NCBI RefSeq assembly: GCF_014192575.1
Contig: NZ_JACHYC010000010.1
Location: forward strand, 62,001-126,000
DNA: 64,000 nucleotides
Direction of reading: 5' to 3'
From: Variovorax sp. Sphag1AA
GTDB taxonomy: Bacteria; Pseudomonadota; Gammaproteobacteria; Burkholderiales; Burkholderiaceae_C
Below, piece by piece: positions 17,140-25,954 of this stretch (position 1 is its first letter; every line of letters starts with the position of its first letter). The notes beneath the pieces were generated by a model. The model worked only from the letters and a program-made list of their open reading frames with translations, was not told the DNA's origin and ran no database searches. The translations under genes were made by a program, and so were the position numbers.

Positions 17140-18546
17140 ATGGATACAGGCAAGCAACTGGAAGGGCGACGACTGCAACTCGTGACCTTCCTTGTGACGG
17201 GTTCGATGTTCATGGAAGTGCTGGATGGCAACATCATTGCCACCGCACTCCCCGAGATGAGCCGCTCCTTCGGGGTCGACGCCTTGCAGTTGAACATTGC
17301 CATCAGCGCCTACCTGTTGGCACTGGGCGTGTTCATCCCCGTGAGCGGGTGGATCGCCGATCGATTCGGGCCGCGCCGCGTGTTCACCTCGGCCATCGCC
17401 TGTTTCACCCTGACTTCCGTTGCTTGCGGCCTTGTCGACCATCTGCCCCTGTTCCTCGTGCTGCGCATTCTTCAGGGCGCCAGTGGTGCACTGATGGTGC
17501 CGGTGGGCCGGCTGCTGGTGCTGCGATACACGCCGCAGTCACGCCGAATGGCGGCGATGTCGAACCTGGTCTGGCCCGCCCTCACCGCGCCCGTGATCGC
17601 GCCGCCCCTGGGGGGCTTCATCGTCAAGCATGCGAGCTGGCACTGGATCTTCTTTCTCAACCTGCCCCTCGGGCTCATCGCCTTCGTGCTGGCGCTTCGG
17701 CTGATTCCGGCGCTGGAGCCTGCGCCGCGCCGTCGCTTCGACTGGCTGGGCTTTGCATTGTTCGGCCTGGGCATCTTCGCCCTGCTCAGCTCGCTTGAAG
17801 GGCTGGTCGCGAATGCCAACCTGGCCAACCTTGCCCTGCTCGGGGGTGGCATCACCTTGCTTGCGGGCGCGGTCGTGCACTTCCAGCGCTCGGCCAGTCC
17901 GATGCTGACGCTCACGCCCCTGCGCATCCCCACCTTTCGAGCGGCCATGGTGGGCGGATCGATCATGCGAATGGCCATTGGCAGCCTGCCCTTTCTTCTG
18001 CCCCTGATGTTCCAGATCGGCTTCGGGTTCAACGCTTTTCACTCGGGGTTGCTGCTCCTGGTGGTCTTTGCCGGCAACCTGTCGATGAAGGCGGTGACCA
18101 CGCCGATCCTTCGACGATTCGGCTACCGGCCAGTGATGCTGTGGAACGGATTGCTGGCTGCTGCCTGCCTTGGCCTTTGCGCACTGATCGGCCCCACCAT
18201 GCCGATGGGCGTGCTGATGCCGATCCTGTTCTTCTGCGGCATGACGCGCTCGATGCAATTCACCTGCCTGGGCACCATCGCCTTCGCCGACGTGCCCGAC
18301 CGGCAGATGGCCGATGCCAATGGACTGTTCAATGTGATCTCCCAGGTCGGCATGGCTGCTGGCATCACACTGGGCGCGATGGCCGTACGACTGGGGGGCG
18401 CGCTGTCCGAGGGCTTTCATTTCACTGCACCCGCGATCCAGTTCAGGATGGCGTTCCTGCTCATCTCGGTCATTGCGCTGGCCGGCTTGCTGGACACCTT
18501 GCGATTGCCCAAGGGCGCCGGCGACCATTTCGTCGCGCGCACCTGA
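17140..18546 (+). CDS. MFS transporter, DHA2 family
   Basis: 468-residue multi-spanning exporter. TM1 carries FMEVLDGNIIATALPEMSRS (motif D1 with Leu-Asp), loop 2-3 has SGWIADRFGPRRVFTSA (motif A), and LRILQGASGALMVPVGRLLV is motif B. About fourteen hydrophobic segments are visible. The closest recognisable group is EmrB/QacA-like drug exporters. An upstream in-frame ATG at 17095 would add 15 polar residues; neither start has a convincing ribosome binding site, so the start is uncertain. It follows the LysR gene by about 107 nt and precedes the TetR gene; TetR control of an exporter is common but the palindrome lies downstream of this gene. Confidence 0.88.
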   Translation: MDTGKQLEGRRLQLVTFLVTGSMFMEVLDGNIIATALPEMSRSFGVDALQLNIAISAYLLALGVFIPVSGWIADRFGPRRVFTSAIACFTLTSVACGLVDHLPLFLVLRILQGASGALMVPVGRLLVLRYTPQSRRMAAMSNLVWPALTAPVIAPPLGGFIVKHASWHWIFFLNLPLGLIAFVLALRLIPALEPAPRRRFDWLGFALFGLGIFALLSSLEGLVANANLANLALLGGGITLLAGAVVHFQRSASPMLTLTPLRIPTFRAAMVGGSIMRMAIGSLPFLLPLMFQIGFGFNAFHSGLLLLVVFAGNLSMKAVTTPILRRFGYRPVMLWNGLLAAACLGLCALIGPTMPMGVLMPILFFCGMTRSMQFTCLGTIAFADVPDRQMADANGLFNVISQVGMAAGITLGAMAVRLGGALSEGFHFTAPAIQFRMAFLLISVIALAGLLDTLRLPKGAGDHFVART

Positions 18547-18602
18547 ACTGCCCTGTCCGCGCAAGCCCATGAGTTCCCGGCCTGACGTGATTTGAGGCAT
18601 TG

Positions 18603-18614
18603 TTGACTGGTCAA
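18603..18614 (+). promoter_or_regulatory. Candidate TetR operator
   Basis: TTGACTGGTCAA, a perfect 12-nt palindrome-like site (arms TTGAC/GTCAA around TG) 25 nt upstream of the TetR start. TetR-family proteins often bind such short palindromes in their own promoter; binding here is inference. Confidence 0.5.
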
Positions 18615-18638
18615 TCCAGAATGACGTATGCTCCGCGC

Positions 18639-19205
18639 ATGCCAAGACCCAGAGAATTCAATCGACAGGCCGCCCTCGATGCCGCGGTCGAGGTGTTTCG
18701 CGAGCACGGATTCGCCGGCACATCGACCGAGATGCTGACCACCGCCATGCAGATCGGCCGCCAGAGCCTCTACGACACCTTCGGCGACAAGTGGCGGCTC
18801 TACGGCGAAGCGCTGCAGCAGTATTCGGACGCCGAGACCCGGGCGCACATCGGGGCGCTTGGAAGGGGCGGTAAGGCCATCGACGGCATCGCGCGCATGC
18901 TCGCGCGCGTCGTTGCTGAAGCGCGGCAGCCTTGCCTTGGCATCGGGTCGATCAGCGAGTTCGGCGGTGCGAACGAAGACCTCGCAAAGATCCGGGAAGT
19001 CGCCGGCAATGCGCTGCGCGAAGCCATGGTCGACAGCGTCCGGCGGGCGCAGAGCGAGGGTGACGTGTCTGCGGACATCGGCGCGCGTCAGGCCGCTGCC
19101 TTCCTCCAGGCCCAGATTGCGGCGATCCGGCTCGCCGCGCGCGGTGGTGCGGGCGACGCGGAACTGCGCGCCCTCGGGAAGCTGGCCCTGAAGGCTCTTA
19201 GCTAG
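18639..19205 (+). CDS. TetR/AcrR family transcriptional regulator
   Basis: 188 residues. The N-terminal helix-turn-helix is REFNRQAALDAAVEVFREHG, FAGTSTEMLTTAMQIGRQSL and YDTFGDKWRLYGEAL, ending in the usual Y-x-F signature. The C-terminal ligand domain is Ala-rich and helical (AFLQAQIAAIRLAARGG). I chose MPRPREFNRQ since the helix-turn-helix starts directly afterwards; the start is 25 nt after a palindrome that may be its own operator. The SDR gene 52 nt downstream on the same strand is the likely target and operon partner. Confidence 0.92.
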   Translation: MPRPREFNRQAALDAAVEVFREHGFAGTSTEMLTTAMQIGRQSLYDTFGDKWRLYGEALQQYSDAETRAHIGALGRGGKAIDGIARMLARVVAEARQPCLGIGSISEFGGANEDLAKIREVAGNALREAMVDSVRRAQSEGDVSADIGARQAAAFLQAQIAAIRLAARGGAGDAELRALGKLALKALS

Positions 19206-19257
19206 TTCGTTTTTTTATCTATTCTGGAACGATCGATCAAATAAAAGGAGCTATCGT

Positions 19258-19986
19258 ATGAATGAGAAGCGCCAGGTGGCATTGGTTTTCGGCGGCGCGC
19301 GCGGGATCGGCGCTGCAATCGTCAAGCGGCTCGCGGCGGACGGCTACGACGTCGCGTTCACCTACGTATCGCGGCCCGACAAGGCCGACGAACTCGCGAC
19401 CGCAGTGCATGCCCAAGGGCGGCAGGCGATCGCCATCGAGGCCGACAGCGCAGACCCTGCTGCGATCCGGTCTGCCGTCCAGTTGGCGGTGTCGCGTCTC
19501 GGACCGTTGAGTGTTGCAGTCGTCAACGCGGGAGTCCTGCGTCGAGGAAGCATCGACGATTTCAGTCTCGAAGACCTGGACCTCGTGCTCGACGTGAACG
19601 TGCGCGGCGTCTTTCTCGCGATCCAGGCGGCCGTCGCGCAGATGCAAGACGGCGGGCGTGTCGTCACGATCGGCAGCAACACCGCAGTGCGAAGCGGCTT
19701 TCCGGGCAGCAGTGCCTACTCGATGTCCAAGGCCGCGGTCGCGTCGATGGTGAAGGGCATCGCGCTCGATCTCGCGCCGCGGCGCATCACGGTCAACAAC
19801 GTGCAGCCGGGGCCGACAGAGACCGACATGACGGCCGCGATGACGGAACAACTGAAGCAGCTGGTGCCGTTGCGGCGCCTCGGCGATCCCTCGGAAGTGG
19901 CGGCGCTCGTGTCGTTTCTTTGCGGCCCCGCCTCAGGCTTCATGACGGGTGCGAGTCTTACCGTCGATGGCGGTTACGTGCTCTGA
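19258..19986 (+). CDS. SDR family oxidoreductase (FabG-like)
   Basis: 242-residue classical SDR. The nucleotide-binding loop is GGARGIGAAI, with NAGVLRRGS (NAG motif), GSNTAVRSG (Ser) and YSMSKAAVASM (Tyr-x3-Lys). The C-terminus TGASLTVDGGYVL is typical. A strong ribosome binding site (aaaaggagc) and an A/T-rich promoter-like region lie upstream. It is preceded by the TetR gene, and TetR/SDR pairs of this kind usually respond to aldehydes or electrophiles; the substrate here is unknown. Its last 13 nt overlap the convergent hydrolase remnant. Confidence 0.92.
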   Translation: MNEKRQVALVFGGARGIGAAIVKRLAADGYDVAFTYVSRPDKADELATAVHAQGRQAIAIEADSADPAAIRSAVQLAVSRLGPLSVAVVNAGVLRRGSIDDFSLEDLDLVLDVNVRGVFLAIQAAVAQMQDGGRVVTIGSNTAVRSGFPGSSAYSMSKAAVASMVKGIALDLAPRRITVNNVQPGPTETDMTAAMTEQLKQLVPLRRLGDPSEVAALVSFLCGPASGFMTGASLTVDGGYVL

Positions 19987-20738
19987 CTGGTCTTCTCGCG
20001 CAGCGCCCGGATTGGCGCAAGCGTCGTGCGGCCGCCGTTCACGTTGACGCTTCGCGAGAACACCAACGCATCGTCCGCGAACGTCAGTTCGAAGCGATCG
20101 CGAAATGCCGTCTCTACGTACTGGCAGTTCAGGGTGAGTGTTTGAGGTGCCGTCCATCCTGCGGCGGCGACGGTGCTCAGCCGCTCTGGTTCGTAGCCGT
20201 GGTGCAGACCCATTCCGGGGAGGCTGGTCTCGCCCTCGATCCAGTCTCCATTGAGACCTGCGTCGATCGTATGGACAACGGTGACTGTTTCGATGGCGAG
20301 TCGGCAATGCTTCGCGCCACGAAAGCGCAGCGTGATCGAGCGAATACCGTCTTCGTTGGGCAATGCGTCGAAGCGCGTGCCGTCGATCCGATCCGCACAT
20401 CCTGTGTCCGACGCAGGCGGCGCGATGGCAAGCGCAAGAGCCGAAGTGCGTTCGAGAAGGGCCGCTGCGGAGCCAGCATCAGCGTCCGCGCCGGAGAGGA
20501 TGGCCGGCAGATGCGCCCACACGATCGGCGGAATGCCCACGTCAGGCCTGCTGATCGACCCGGGCACCGCACCGGTAATGGCCATCGCGAGGCCGTGTTC
20601 AGGAAGCACGAACGCATATTGCCCGAACGCACCGAAGGCGTAGAACCCGGGGCGCCCTGGCAGCGCCCACCAGTGCAGGCCGTAGGGCCTCTCAGGCGTG
20701 CCCTGGCCAACGGCCTCCACCCATGCTGCAGGAAGATC
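19974..20738 (-). pseudogene. 5'-truncated serine hydrolase (class C beta-lactamase-like) remnant
   Basis: About 255 codons matching only the C-terminal part of a beta-lactamase/D-aminopeptidase-like serine hydrolase: DLPAAWVEAVGQG, YGLHWWALPGRPGFYAFGAF and GQYAFVLPEHGLAMAIT are typical of the region after the active site. The catalytic Ser-x-x-Lys and Tyr motifs, which lie in the missing N-terminal half, are absent. Similarity stops at about 20738, where the opposite strand starts to read as a GntR-family C-terminus. A GTG at 20720 could start a short protein but has no ribosome binding site. I call it a pseudogene left by a rearrangement. Confidence 0.65.
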
Positions 20739-20981
20739 GCCGACGCTGCAGGCAATCCCGTGCTCGCGGAGACGATCCTCGGGCTGCGCACGCGCACCTC
20801 GATGTTTCGCTTCGGCCGGTTTCCTTCAAGGCGCCGGATCGTCATGAGCGAGCATCTGGCCATTCTGGATGCCCTCGCAACCGGGGACGCGAACGCGGCC
20901 CGGGAAGCGATGGAGCACCACATCGATCAGGTGCGCGCGACGATCATTGCGCGACTGACTGGCTCCCATCGCCGGCTGTAG
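20733..20981 (+). pseudogene. 5'-truncated GntR/FadR-type regulator remnant (FCD domain end)
   Basis: The plus-strand frame encodes KIADAAGNPVLAE, RTSMFRFGRFPSRRRIVMSE, HLAILDALATGDANAAREAM and EHHIDQVRATI, the last 80 or so residues of an FCD ligand-binding domain. The DNA-binding half is missing. The fragment begins at the same point where the opposite-strand hydrolase remnant ends, so both genes lost their 5' parts in one event. It ends inside the 3' end of the convergent sel1-type gene. Confidence 0.65.
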
Positions 20982-21768
20982 GGGCTGCGCGTAGTTGCGC
21001 GGCGCGAGCCAGCATCTCCTGGGCGACCGCGCGGAAACGCGCATCGGGCGAATCGGACAGCAGGCGGCTGGCTTCTTCGAGGAAGTCCGGGGTCGCCGTG
21101 AGCGGCACGCGGCGCAGCCAATCGAGCGACGCTTCGACAGCGCCGCGCTCTGCGAGCATGCGCGCATAGTTGTACTGGCCACGGAAGTCGCCCCCTTCGG
21201 CACCGCGGCGGTAGCAGTCCATCGCCTTCTCCAGGTCGCGCGGGACGCTGAGTCCGTCTTCATGAAAGCGACCCGACTTCGTCATCGACTTGGCATGACC
21301 CATTTGCGCGGCCTGCGTGTAAAGGGCCAACGCCTGTGCATCGTCGCGAGGGATTCCCTGGCCCGACGCGTACTGGTTGGCGAGGTTGTAGAGCCCGGCA
21401 TCGAGGCCCTTGATGGCGGCGTGCCGATACCAGCGGATGGCCGCCTGAAGATCCGGCTCGACCCCCCAGCCGTTCTCATAGCAGCGCCCCGTCATGTTCA
21501 TGCCGGTGTCGTCGCCTTGTTGAGCCGCCTTGAGAAACCAGGCGAAGGCATCACCCGGATTGCGTGCGGCGCCGCGGCCTTCCAACAACCATTGCCCGAG
21601 CACCGACTGCGACCCCGCATGGCCCTGGCGAGCGGCCGCCGTCATCCATTGGATCGCGACTTGCGGCGGCGCCTCCAGCACGGCTTTCCACTGCGCTGCG
21701 CTGAGTTTGCGAAGTGCCTGCGGATCCGTGGGCAGAGGAGGCAGCGAGGTCGACGATGAAGAAGACAT
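20944..21768 (-). CDS. Sel1-like TPR repeat protein
   Basis: 274 residues, no signal peptide. Five or so Sel1-like repeats are visible at about 50-220, for example SQSVLGQWLLEGRGAARNPG, DAFAWFLKAAQQGDDTGMNM, AIRWYRHAAIKGLDAGLYNL and ALALYTQAAQMGHAKSMTKS. Such repeats form a solenoid for protein-protein contacts. It starts 9 nt after the ABC ATPase gene on the same strand, so it is probably the last gene of the sugar-import operon. A function in that operon is not known. Confidence 0.85.
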   Translation of the reverse strand: MSSSSSTSLPPLPTDPQALRKLSAAQWKAVLEAPPQVAIQWMTAAARQGHAGSQSVLGQWLLEGRGAARNPGDAFAWFLKAAQQGDDTGMNMTGRCYENGWGVEPDLQAAIRWYRHAAIKGLDAGLYNLANQYASGQGIPRDDAQALALYTQAAQMGHAKSMTKSGRFHEDGLSVPRDLEKAMDCYRRGAEGGDFRGQYNYARMLAERGAVEASLDWLRRVPLTATPDFLEEASRLLSDSPDARFRAVAQEMLARAAQLRAAPTAGDGSQSVAQ

Positions 21769-21777
21769 GGGCAGTGA

Positions 21778-22857
21778 TCAAGAAGGAATGAGTGGTCGGC
21801 TCTCCATGCGTATGCCGGTGGCCGGCTCGAACATGTGCACCGCGCCCGGCTTCGGGCGGACGTGAAGCATATCGCCAGGCGCCACGGTCAAGCGCTCATG
21901 GAACAGCGCGATCACCTGTGTATCGCCGAGTTGCAGGGTCAGTTGGGTCTCCGACCCGAGGGGCTCCACCAGCAGCACCTGCGTTGCCACGCCTTCGCTT
22001 GCCGTGGAGATCTCGAAGTGCTCGGGCCGGATGCCCAGGATGACTTCGCGCCACTCCTGCATAAGGGCCGCCGGGGCGATCGGCACCCGCGCGCCAGCGG
22101 TCTCGAAACCGTCTGAGGTGCATCGACCGCGAATGAAGTTCATCGCCGGCGATCCGATGAAGCCCGCGACGAACTGGTTTGCGGGACGGTCGAAGAGATC
22201 GAGCGGCGAGCCTGCCTGCTCGACCTTGCCTGCGTTGAGCACCACGATGCGGTCGGCCATCGTCATCGCCTCCACCTGGTCATGCGTGACGTAGACCGTC
22301 GTGGTCTTGAGCCGCTGGTGCAGGCCCTTGATCTCGCCACGCATGACGATGCGCAGCTTCGCGTCCAGGTTGGACAGAGGCTCGTCGAACAGGAACACCT
22401 GTGGATTGCGCACGATTGCTCGCCCCATCGCGACTCGCTGCCGCTGGCCGCCGGAAAGCTGGCGCGGGTAACGATCTAGCAACTGCGCGAGCCCGAGGAT
22501 GTCGGCCGCCCAGCGCACGCGCTCGGCGATCTCCGCCTTCGGCCGGCCGCGGTGCTCCAGCGAGAACCCCATGTTGGCGGCCACCGTCATATGCGGGTAG
22601 AGCGCGTAGTTCTGGAACACCATCGCGATGTCGCGGTCCTTCGGGTCCAGGTCGGTCACGTCGCGGCCGCCGATGTGGATGCGGCCATGCGTGACAGTCT
22701 CCAGCCCGGCGATCATGCGCAGCAAGGTCGACTTGCCGCAGCCCGAGGGCCCCACCAGCGCCACGAACTCGCCATCGTGGATGTGCAGGTCGATGCCGTG
22801 GATGACTTGTACGGCGCCGAAGCGCTTCTGGACCTGGGAGAGAAGGACTTCTGCCAT
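21778..22857 (-). CDS. ABC transporter ATP-binding protein, MalK/UgpC type
   Basis: 359 residues. Walker A GPSGCGKST, Q-loop, signature LSGGQRQRVAMGRAIVRNPQ, Walker B VFLFDEPLSNLDAKL and the switch His (YVTHDQVEAM) are intact. The C-terminal regulatory TOBE/MalK domain follows (HFEISTASEGVATQVLLVEP). In this family the ATPase energises import of sugars or glycerol phosphates by two MalF/MalG-like permeases. I start at MAEVLLSQVQ, the family start, and not at the in-frame codons upstream. It lies 22 nt downstream of the MalG-like gene. Confidence 0.93.
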   Translation of the reverse strand: MAEVLLSQVQKRFGAVQVIHGIDLHIHDGEFVALVGPSGCGKSTLLRMIAGLETVTHGRIHIGGRDVTDLDPKDRDIAMVFQNYALYPHMTVAANMGFSLEHRGRPKAEIAERVRWAADILGLAQLLDRYPRQLSGGQRQRVAMGRAIVRNPQVFLFDEPLSNLDAKLRIVMRGEIKGLHQRLKTTTVYVTHDQVEAMTMADRIVVLNAGKVEQAGSPLDLFDRPANQFVAGFIGSPAMNFIRGRCTSDGFETAGARVPIAPAALMQEWREVILGIRPEHFEISTASEGVATQVLLVEPLGSETQLTLQLGDTQVIALFHERLTVAPGDMLHVRPKPGAVHMFEPATGIRMESRPLIPS

Positions 22858-22879
22858 GTATGCGTTCTGGATATGAAGC

Positions 22880-23722
22880 TCAGCCCTTGAGCCCCGTGTG
22901 AGCCAGGCCTTCGACAAACTGCTTCTGCGCAAGCACGAAGACCACCAGCACAGGCAACGCCGTGAGCGTGGCCGCGGCCAGCTGGATGTTCCACATCGGC
23001 CCGCCGTAAGCGTCGGTGAACTGCGTCAGCGCCTGTGGCAGCGTGAACTTGGATGGCGTCGACAGGAACACGATCGGCTCCAGGTACAGGTTCCAGCTGT
23101 GGAGGAACGTAAAGATCGCCACCGACGCCAGCGCAGGCTTTGCCAGAGGCAGCGCGATGGTGCGGAAGATCCTGAAGCGCCCGAGGCCATCCACGCGTGC
23201 AGCTTCTTCCAGCTCCTGCGGCAGCGCGATGAAGAACTGGCGCATCACGAAGGTCGCGAACACGCTGGGTGCGCCGAAGACCGGGATCAGCACCAGCGGC
23301 CAATGCGTGTTGACCCAGCCGAGCTTCAGGAACATGCGGAAGAGCGGCACGATGGTCACTTCGGATGGAATCAGCAAGCCCGTCAGCACGACGATAAATA
23401 GCACGTTCGCGCCGGGGAAGCGGATGCGCGCAAAGGCATAGCCGGCCATCGATGAGATCGCGAGCGTGGCGATCGTCACCACTGCTGCGATCCACGCCGA
23501 GTTCCAGTACTGCTGCGCAAAGGGCTGGATCGCGAACACCTGCTTGTAGGTGCTCCAGTCCGGGTTCGACGGAAAGAGCTCGGGCGGGAACACGAAGATG
23601 TCGCTGATCGGCTTGAGCGACGAGGTCACCATCCACCAGGTCGGGAACACGAAGGGAATCAGCAGCACGCACAGCAGCCCGTAGAGCACGACTCTCATGC
23701 GCGGGGAGCTTTCACTGTTCAT
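22880..23722 (-). CDS. Carbohydrate ABC transporter permease, MalG type
   Basis: 280-residue inner-membrane protein with six hydrophobic segments. The EAA loop that docks on the ATPase reads EELEEAARVDGLGRFRIFRT, followed by IALPLAKPALASVAIFTFLH. The C-terminus QFVEGLAHTGLKG is typical of MalG-like subunits. Its start overlaps the end of the MalF-like gene by 11 nt, indicating coupled translation. Confidence 0.93.
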   Translation of the reverse strand: MNSESSPRMRVVLYGLLCVLLIPFVFPTWWMVTSSLKPISDIFVFPPELFPSNPDWSTYKQVFAIQPFAQQYWNSAWIAAVVTIATLAISSMAGYAFARIRFPGANVLFIVVLTGLLIPSEVTIVPLFRMFLKLGWVNTHWPLVLIPVFGAPSVFATFVMRQFFIALPQELEEAARVDGLGRFRIFRTIALPLAKPALASVAIFTFLHSWNLYLEPIVFLSTPSKFTLPQALTQFTDAYGGPMWNIQLAAATLTALPVLVVFVLAQKQFVEGLAHTGLKG

Positions 23723-24623
23723 GGAAGACGAACTTCTTGCGCATCTGCCACTGCGCCAGCGTCAGCAGCGCGACGATCGCGAACAGCACGATCGCCAGCG
23801 TCGAGCCATAGCCGAAGCGATGGAACTGAAAAGTCTGCTGGTAGAGGTAGTAGACGAGCACCGTGGTCGACACGCCCGGCCCGCCCTGCGTGAGCACCGC
23901 GATCTGCGCGAACACCTGCAGCGAGCCGACGATCGTGATGATCGACGTCAGCATGATCGTAGGACTGATCAGCGGCAGCGTGATGCGCCGGAACTGCTTG
24001 AAGCGCGGCGCACCGTCGATGCGCGCAGCCTCGTAGAGCTCGCGCGGCACGCCCTGCAGCGCGGCAAGGAAGAGCACCATGTTCAGCCCCACGTTCTTGA
24101 ACACCTGCACCACGATCACGGAGACCATCGCGGTGGCGGGCGTGCGCAGCCAGTTGGGCCCTTCGATGCCGATCAGCTTGAGCATGCCGTTGATGCCGCC
24201 GTTGTTCTGCAGCAGGAAGCCCCAGACGATGGTCCACGCGACCAGCGAGACCACCACCGGCGAGAAGAAGAGCGTGCGAAACACCGTGATGCCCGCGAGC
24301 TTCTGGTTCAGCAGCACGGCCAGCAGCAGCGCGAGGCTCATGTTCAGCACCACCAGGCCCACCGAGAACAACGCCGAGGCCAGCAGCACGCCGGGCAAGG
24401 TCGGGTCGTTCAGGAACTGCTGGTAGTTCTGGATGCCGGTGTAGTTGAAGCTGTTGGCAAGCACGTTCCATTCGTGCAGCGAATACCAGAAGACGAGCAC
24501 CAGCGGCGCGAGCACGAAGACCAGCGTGCCCGCCAGTTGCGGCGCGGCGAAAAGCAGGCCCGCCACGCTGTCACGCCGTGCAATCGTCCAGAACGGACGC
24601 GATGGATCGGGTGAACGGGCCAC
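23712..24623 (-). CDS. Sugar ABC transporter permease, MalF type
   Basis: About 303 residues, six membrane segments. The EAA motif is ELYEAARIDGAPRFKQFRRI followed by TLPLISPTIMLTSIITI. The start is uncertain: the frame is open into the end of the binding-protein gene; I chose the GTG of VARSPDPSRPFW at 24623, 28 nt after that gene's stop. This subunit pairs with the MalG-like protein. Confidence 0.9.
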   Translation of the reverse strand: MARSPDPSRPFWTIARRDSVAGLLFAAPQLAGTLVFVLAPLVLVFWYSLHEWNVLANSFNYTGIQNYQQFLNDPTLPGVLLASALFSVGLVVLNMSLALLLAVLLNQKLAGITVFRTLFFSPVVVSLVAWTIVWGFLLQNNGGINGMLKLIGIEGPNWLRTPATAMVSVIVVQVFKNVGLNMVLFLAALQGVPRELYEAARIDGAPRFKQFRRITLPLISPTIMLTSIITIVGSLQVFAQIAVLTQGGPGVSTTVLVYYLYQQTFQFHRFGYGSTLAIVLFAIVALLTLAQWQMRKKFVFHEQ

Positions 24624-24651
24624 AGTGATTGGTGCTGCGCGTTGTCGTGCG

Positions 24652-25920
24652 TTACTGCGCGAGCAGCGGGCCGATCTGCGCGCAGATCGCACGCGTCGCC
24701 GCCGGGATGTCGGCCTTCGGCTGCCAGACGGCATCGAGGCCCGAACGCACCATCTGCTGCAGTCGCGCGAAATCCGTGTGCGCCGGCATCACCTTGCCGG
24801 TCGAGATACCCGAGACCACCACCTTGTCGAGTTGGGCTGGCGAGAGCAGCGCATTGGTCTTGCCGAGGACGTCGGCGTTGAGCAGCGACTTGCGTGCCGA
24901 GGGGAAGAATTGCGCGAGCTTCGCCGAGTTCTCGGGGCTGGTCATGTAGGCGACGAACGTGGTGGCCATCGCTGCGTCCTTGCCTGCCTTGAGCACGCCG
25001 ATGCCGGCCTGACCGACGATCGCGTAGTCGCCCGCTGGGCCTTTGGGCAGGGGCACCAGGTCCCAATCGAAGCGCTTGTCCTTGGGTAGCAGCGAAGCAC
25101 GGCTGATCTGCGTGATCGTCATCGCGGCGTCGCCGGCGAAGAAGTCGACGTTCTGGCCGGGTCCGGGGATGGCCTTCTTCTCGAAGATCGCGTTGTGGAT
25201 GAAGCCCAGTGCGTCGACCATCGGCTTGTCGGTGAATGTGCAGCGCTTGCCGTCGGCACTCCACGGTGCCGCGCCCCAGGCGTTCCACACGGAGGAGAGG
25301 TATTGCCATGCCTGGTAGTTGAAGTCGCGCACCACCAGCCCGCCCTTGCCACTCTGGGCCACGGCCTGCGCGGTGGCGATCGCGTTGGGCCAGGTCCACT
25401 GCCCGGCGGCGATGAGTTCAGCGGGCGTCTTGGCGCCGGCCTTGCGGATGAGGTCGTTGTTGACGAAGACCGCAAAGGGTGAGGTCGAGAACGGGTAGGC
25501 GTAGAGCGTGCCGTCCTTCGACCAGCGTTCGGTGGCGGACGGGCTGATCTCGCCGACTTCATAACCCGGTGTGGCTGCAAGTGCCTTGGTGAGCGGCACG
25601 AGCGCGCCGGAGTTGACGAAGTCATACGCGCTGGTCTCGAAGATCCAGGCCATGTCCGGCGCGTTGCCGCCGGCAATCTGCGTGGTCAGCGCGGTCGTGT
25701 AGTTCTCGAACGGCAGCGACTCGAAGCTGACCGTGACGTCCGGGTGCTCTTTCTTGAATCCTTCGGCGATGCCGTTGAAGAGCTTCAGGTGTGCTTCGTT
25801 GGCACTCCAGATGGTCATGCGCAGCTTGGTCTCGGCCGATGCGCCGGCCGCAAGGCCCAGCGACAGGATCAGGCCGCCGGTGATGGCGCGGAGCGTGAAG
25901 GACTTGTTGCGTCTGAACAT
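24652..25920 (-). CDS. Extracellular sugar-binding protein of ABC importer
   Basis: 422-residue periplasmic solute-binding protein of the MalE-like family 1. A signal peptide (MFRRNKSFTLRAITGGLILS to ASA-E) leads into TKLRMTIWSANEAHLKLFNG, GFKKEHPDVTVSFESLPFEN and GGNAPDMAWIFETSAYDF, typical of this family. The start at MFRRNKSF gives the correct signal peptide, with a ggagac-type ribosome site upstream. It is 34 nt downstream of the FAD oxidoreductase gene in the same operon. The ligand is unknown; a sugar or sugar acid is inferred. Confidence 0.92.
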   Translation of the reverse strand: MFRRNKSFTLRAITGGLILSLGLAAGASAETKLRMTIWSANEAHLKLFNGIAEGFKKEHPDVTVSFESLPFENYTTALTTQIAGGNAPDMAWIFETSAYDFVNSGALVPLTKALAATPGYEVGEISPSATERWSKDGTLYAYPFSTSPFAVFVNNDLIRKAGAKTPAELIAAGQWTWPNAIATAQAVAQSGKGGLVVRDFNYQAWQYLSSVWNAWGAAPWSADGKRCTFTDKPMVDALGFIHNAIFEKKAIPGPGQNVDFFAGDAAMTITQISRASLLPKDKRFDWDLVPLPKGPAGDYAIVGQAGIGVLKAGKDAAMATTFVAYMTSPENSAKLAQFFPSARKSLLNADVLGKTNALLSPAQLDKVVVSGISTGKVMPAHTDFARLQQMVRSGLDAVWQPKADIPAATRAICAQIGPLLAQ

Positions 25921-25954
25921 GATGTCTCCTCGGTGGATGGCTCTGTGTCTCTGT

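Noticed and set aside
19206..19225. T-rich run after the TetR stop as an intrinsic terminator
   Set aside because: No GC-rich stem precedes the T tract, and the region more likely belongs to the promoter of the following SDR gene.
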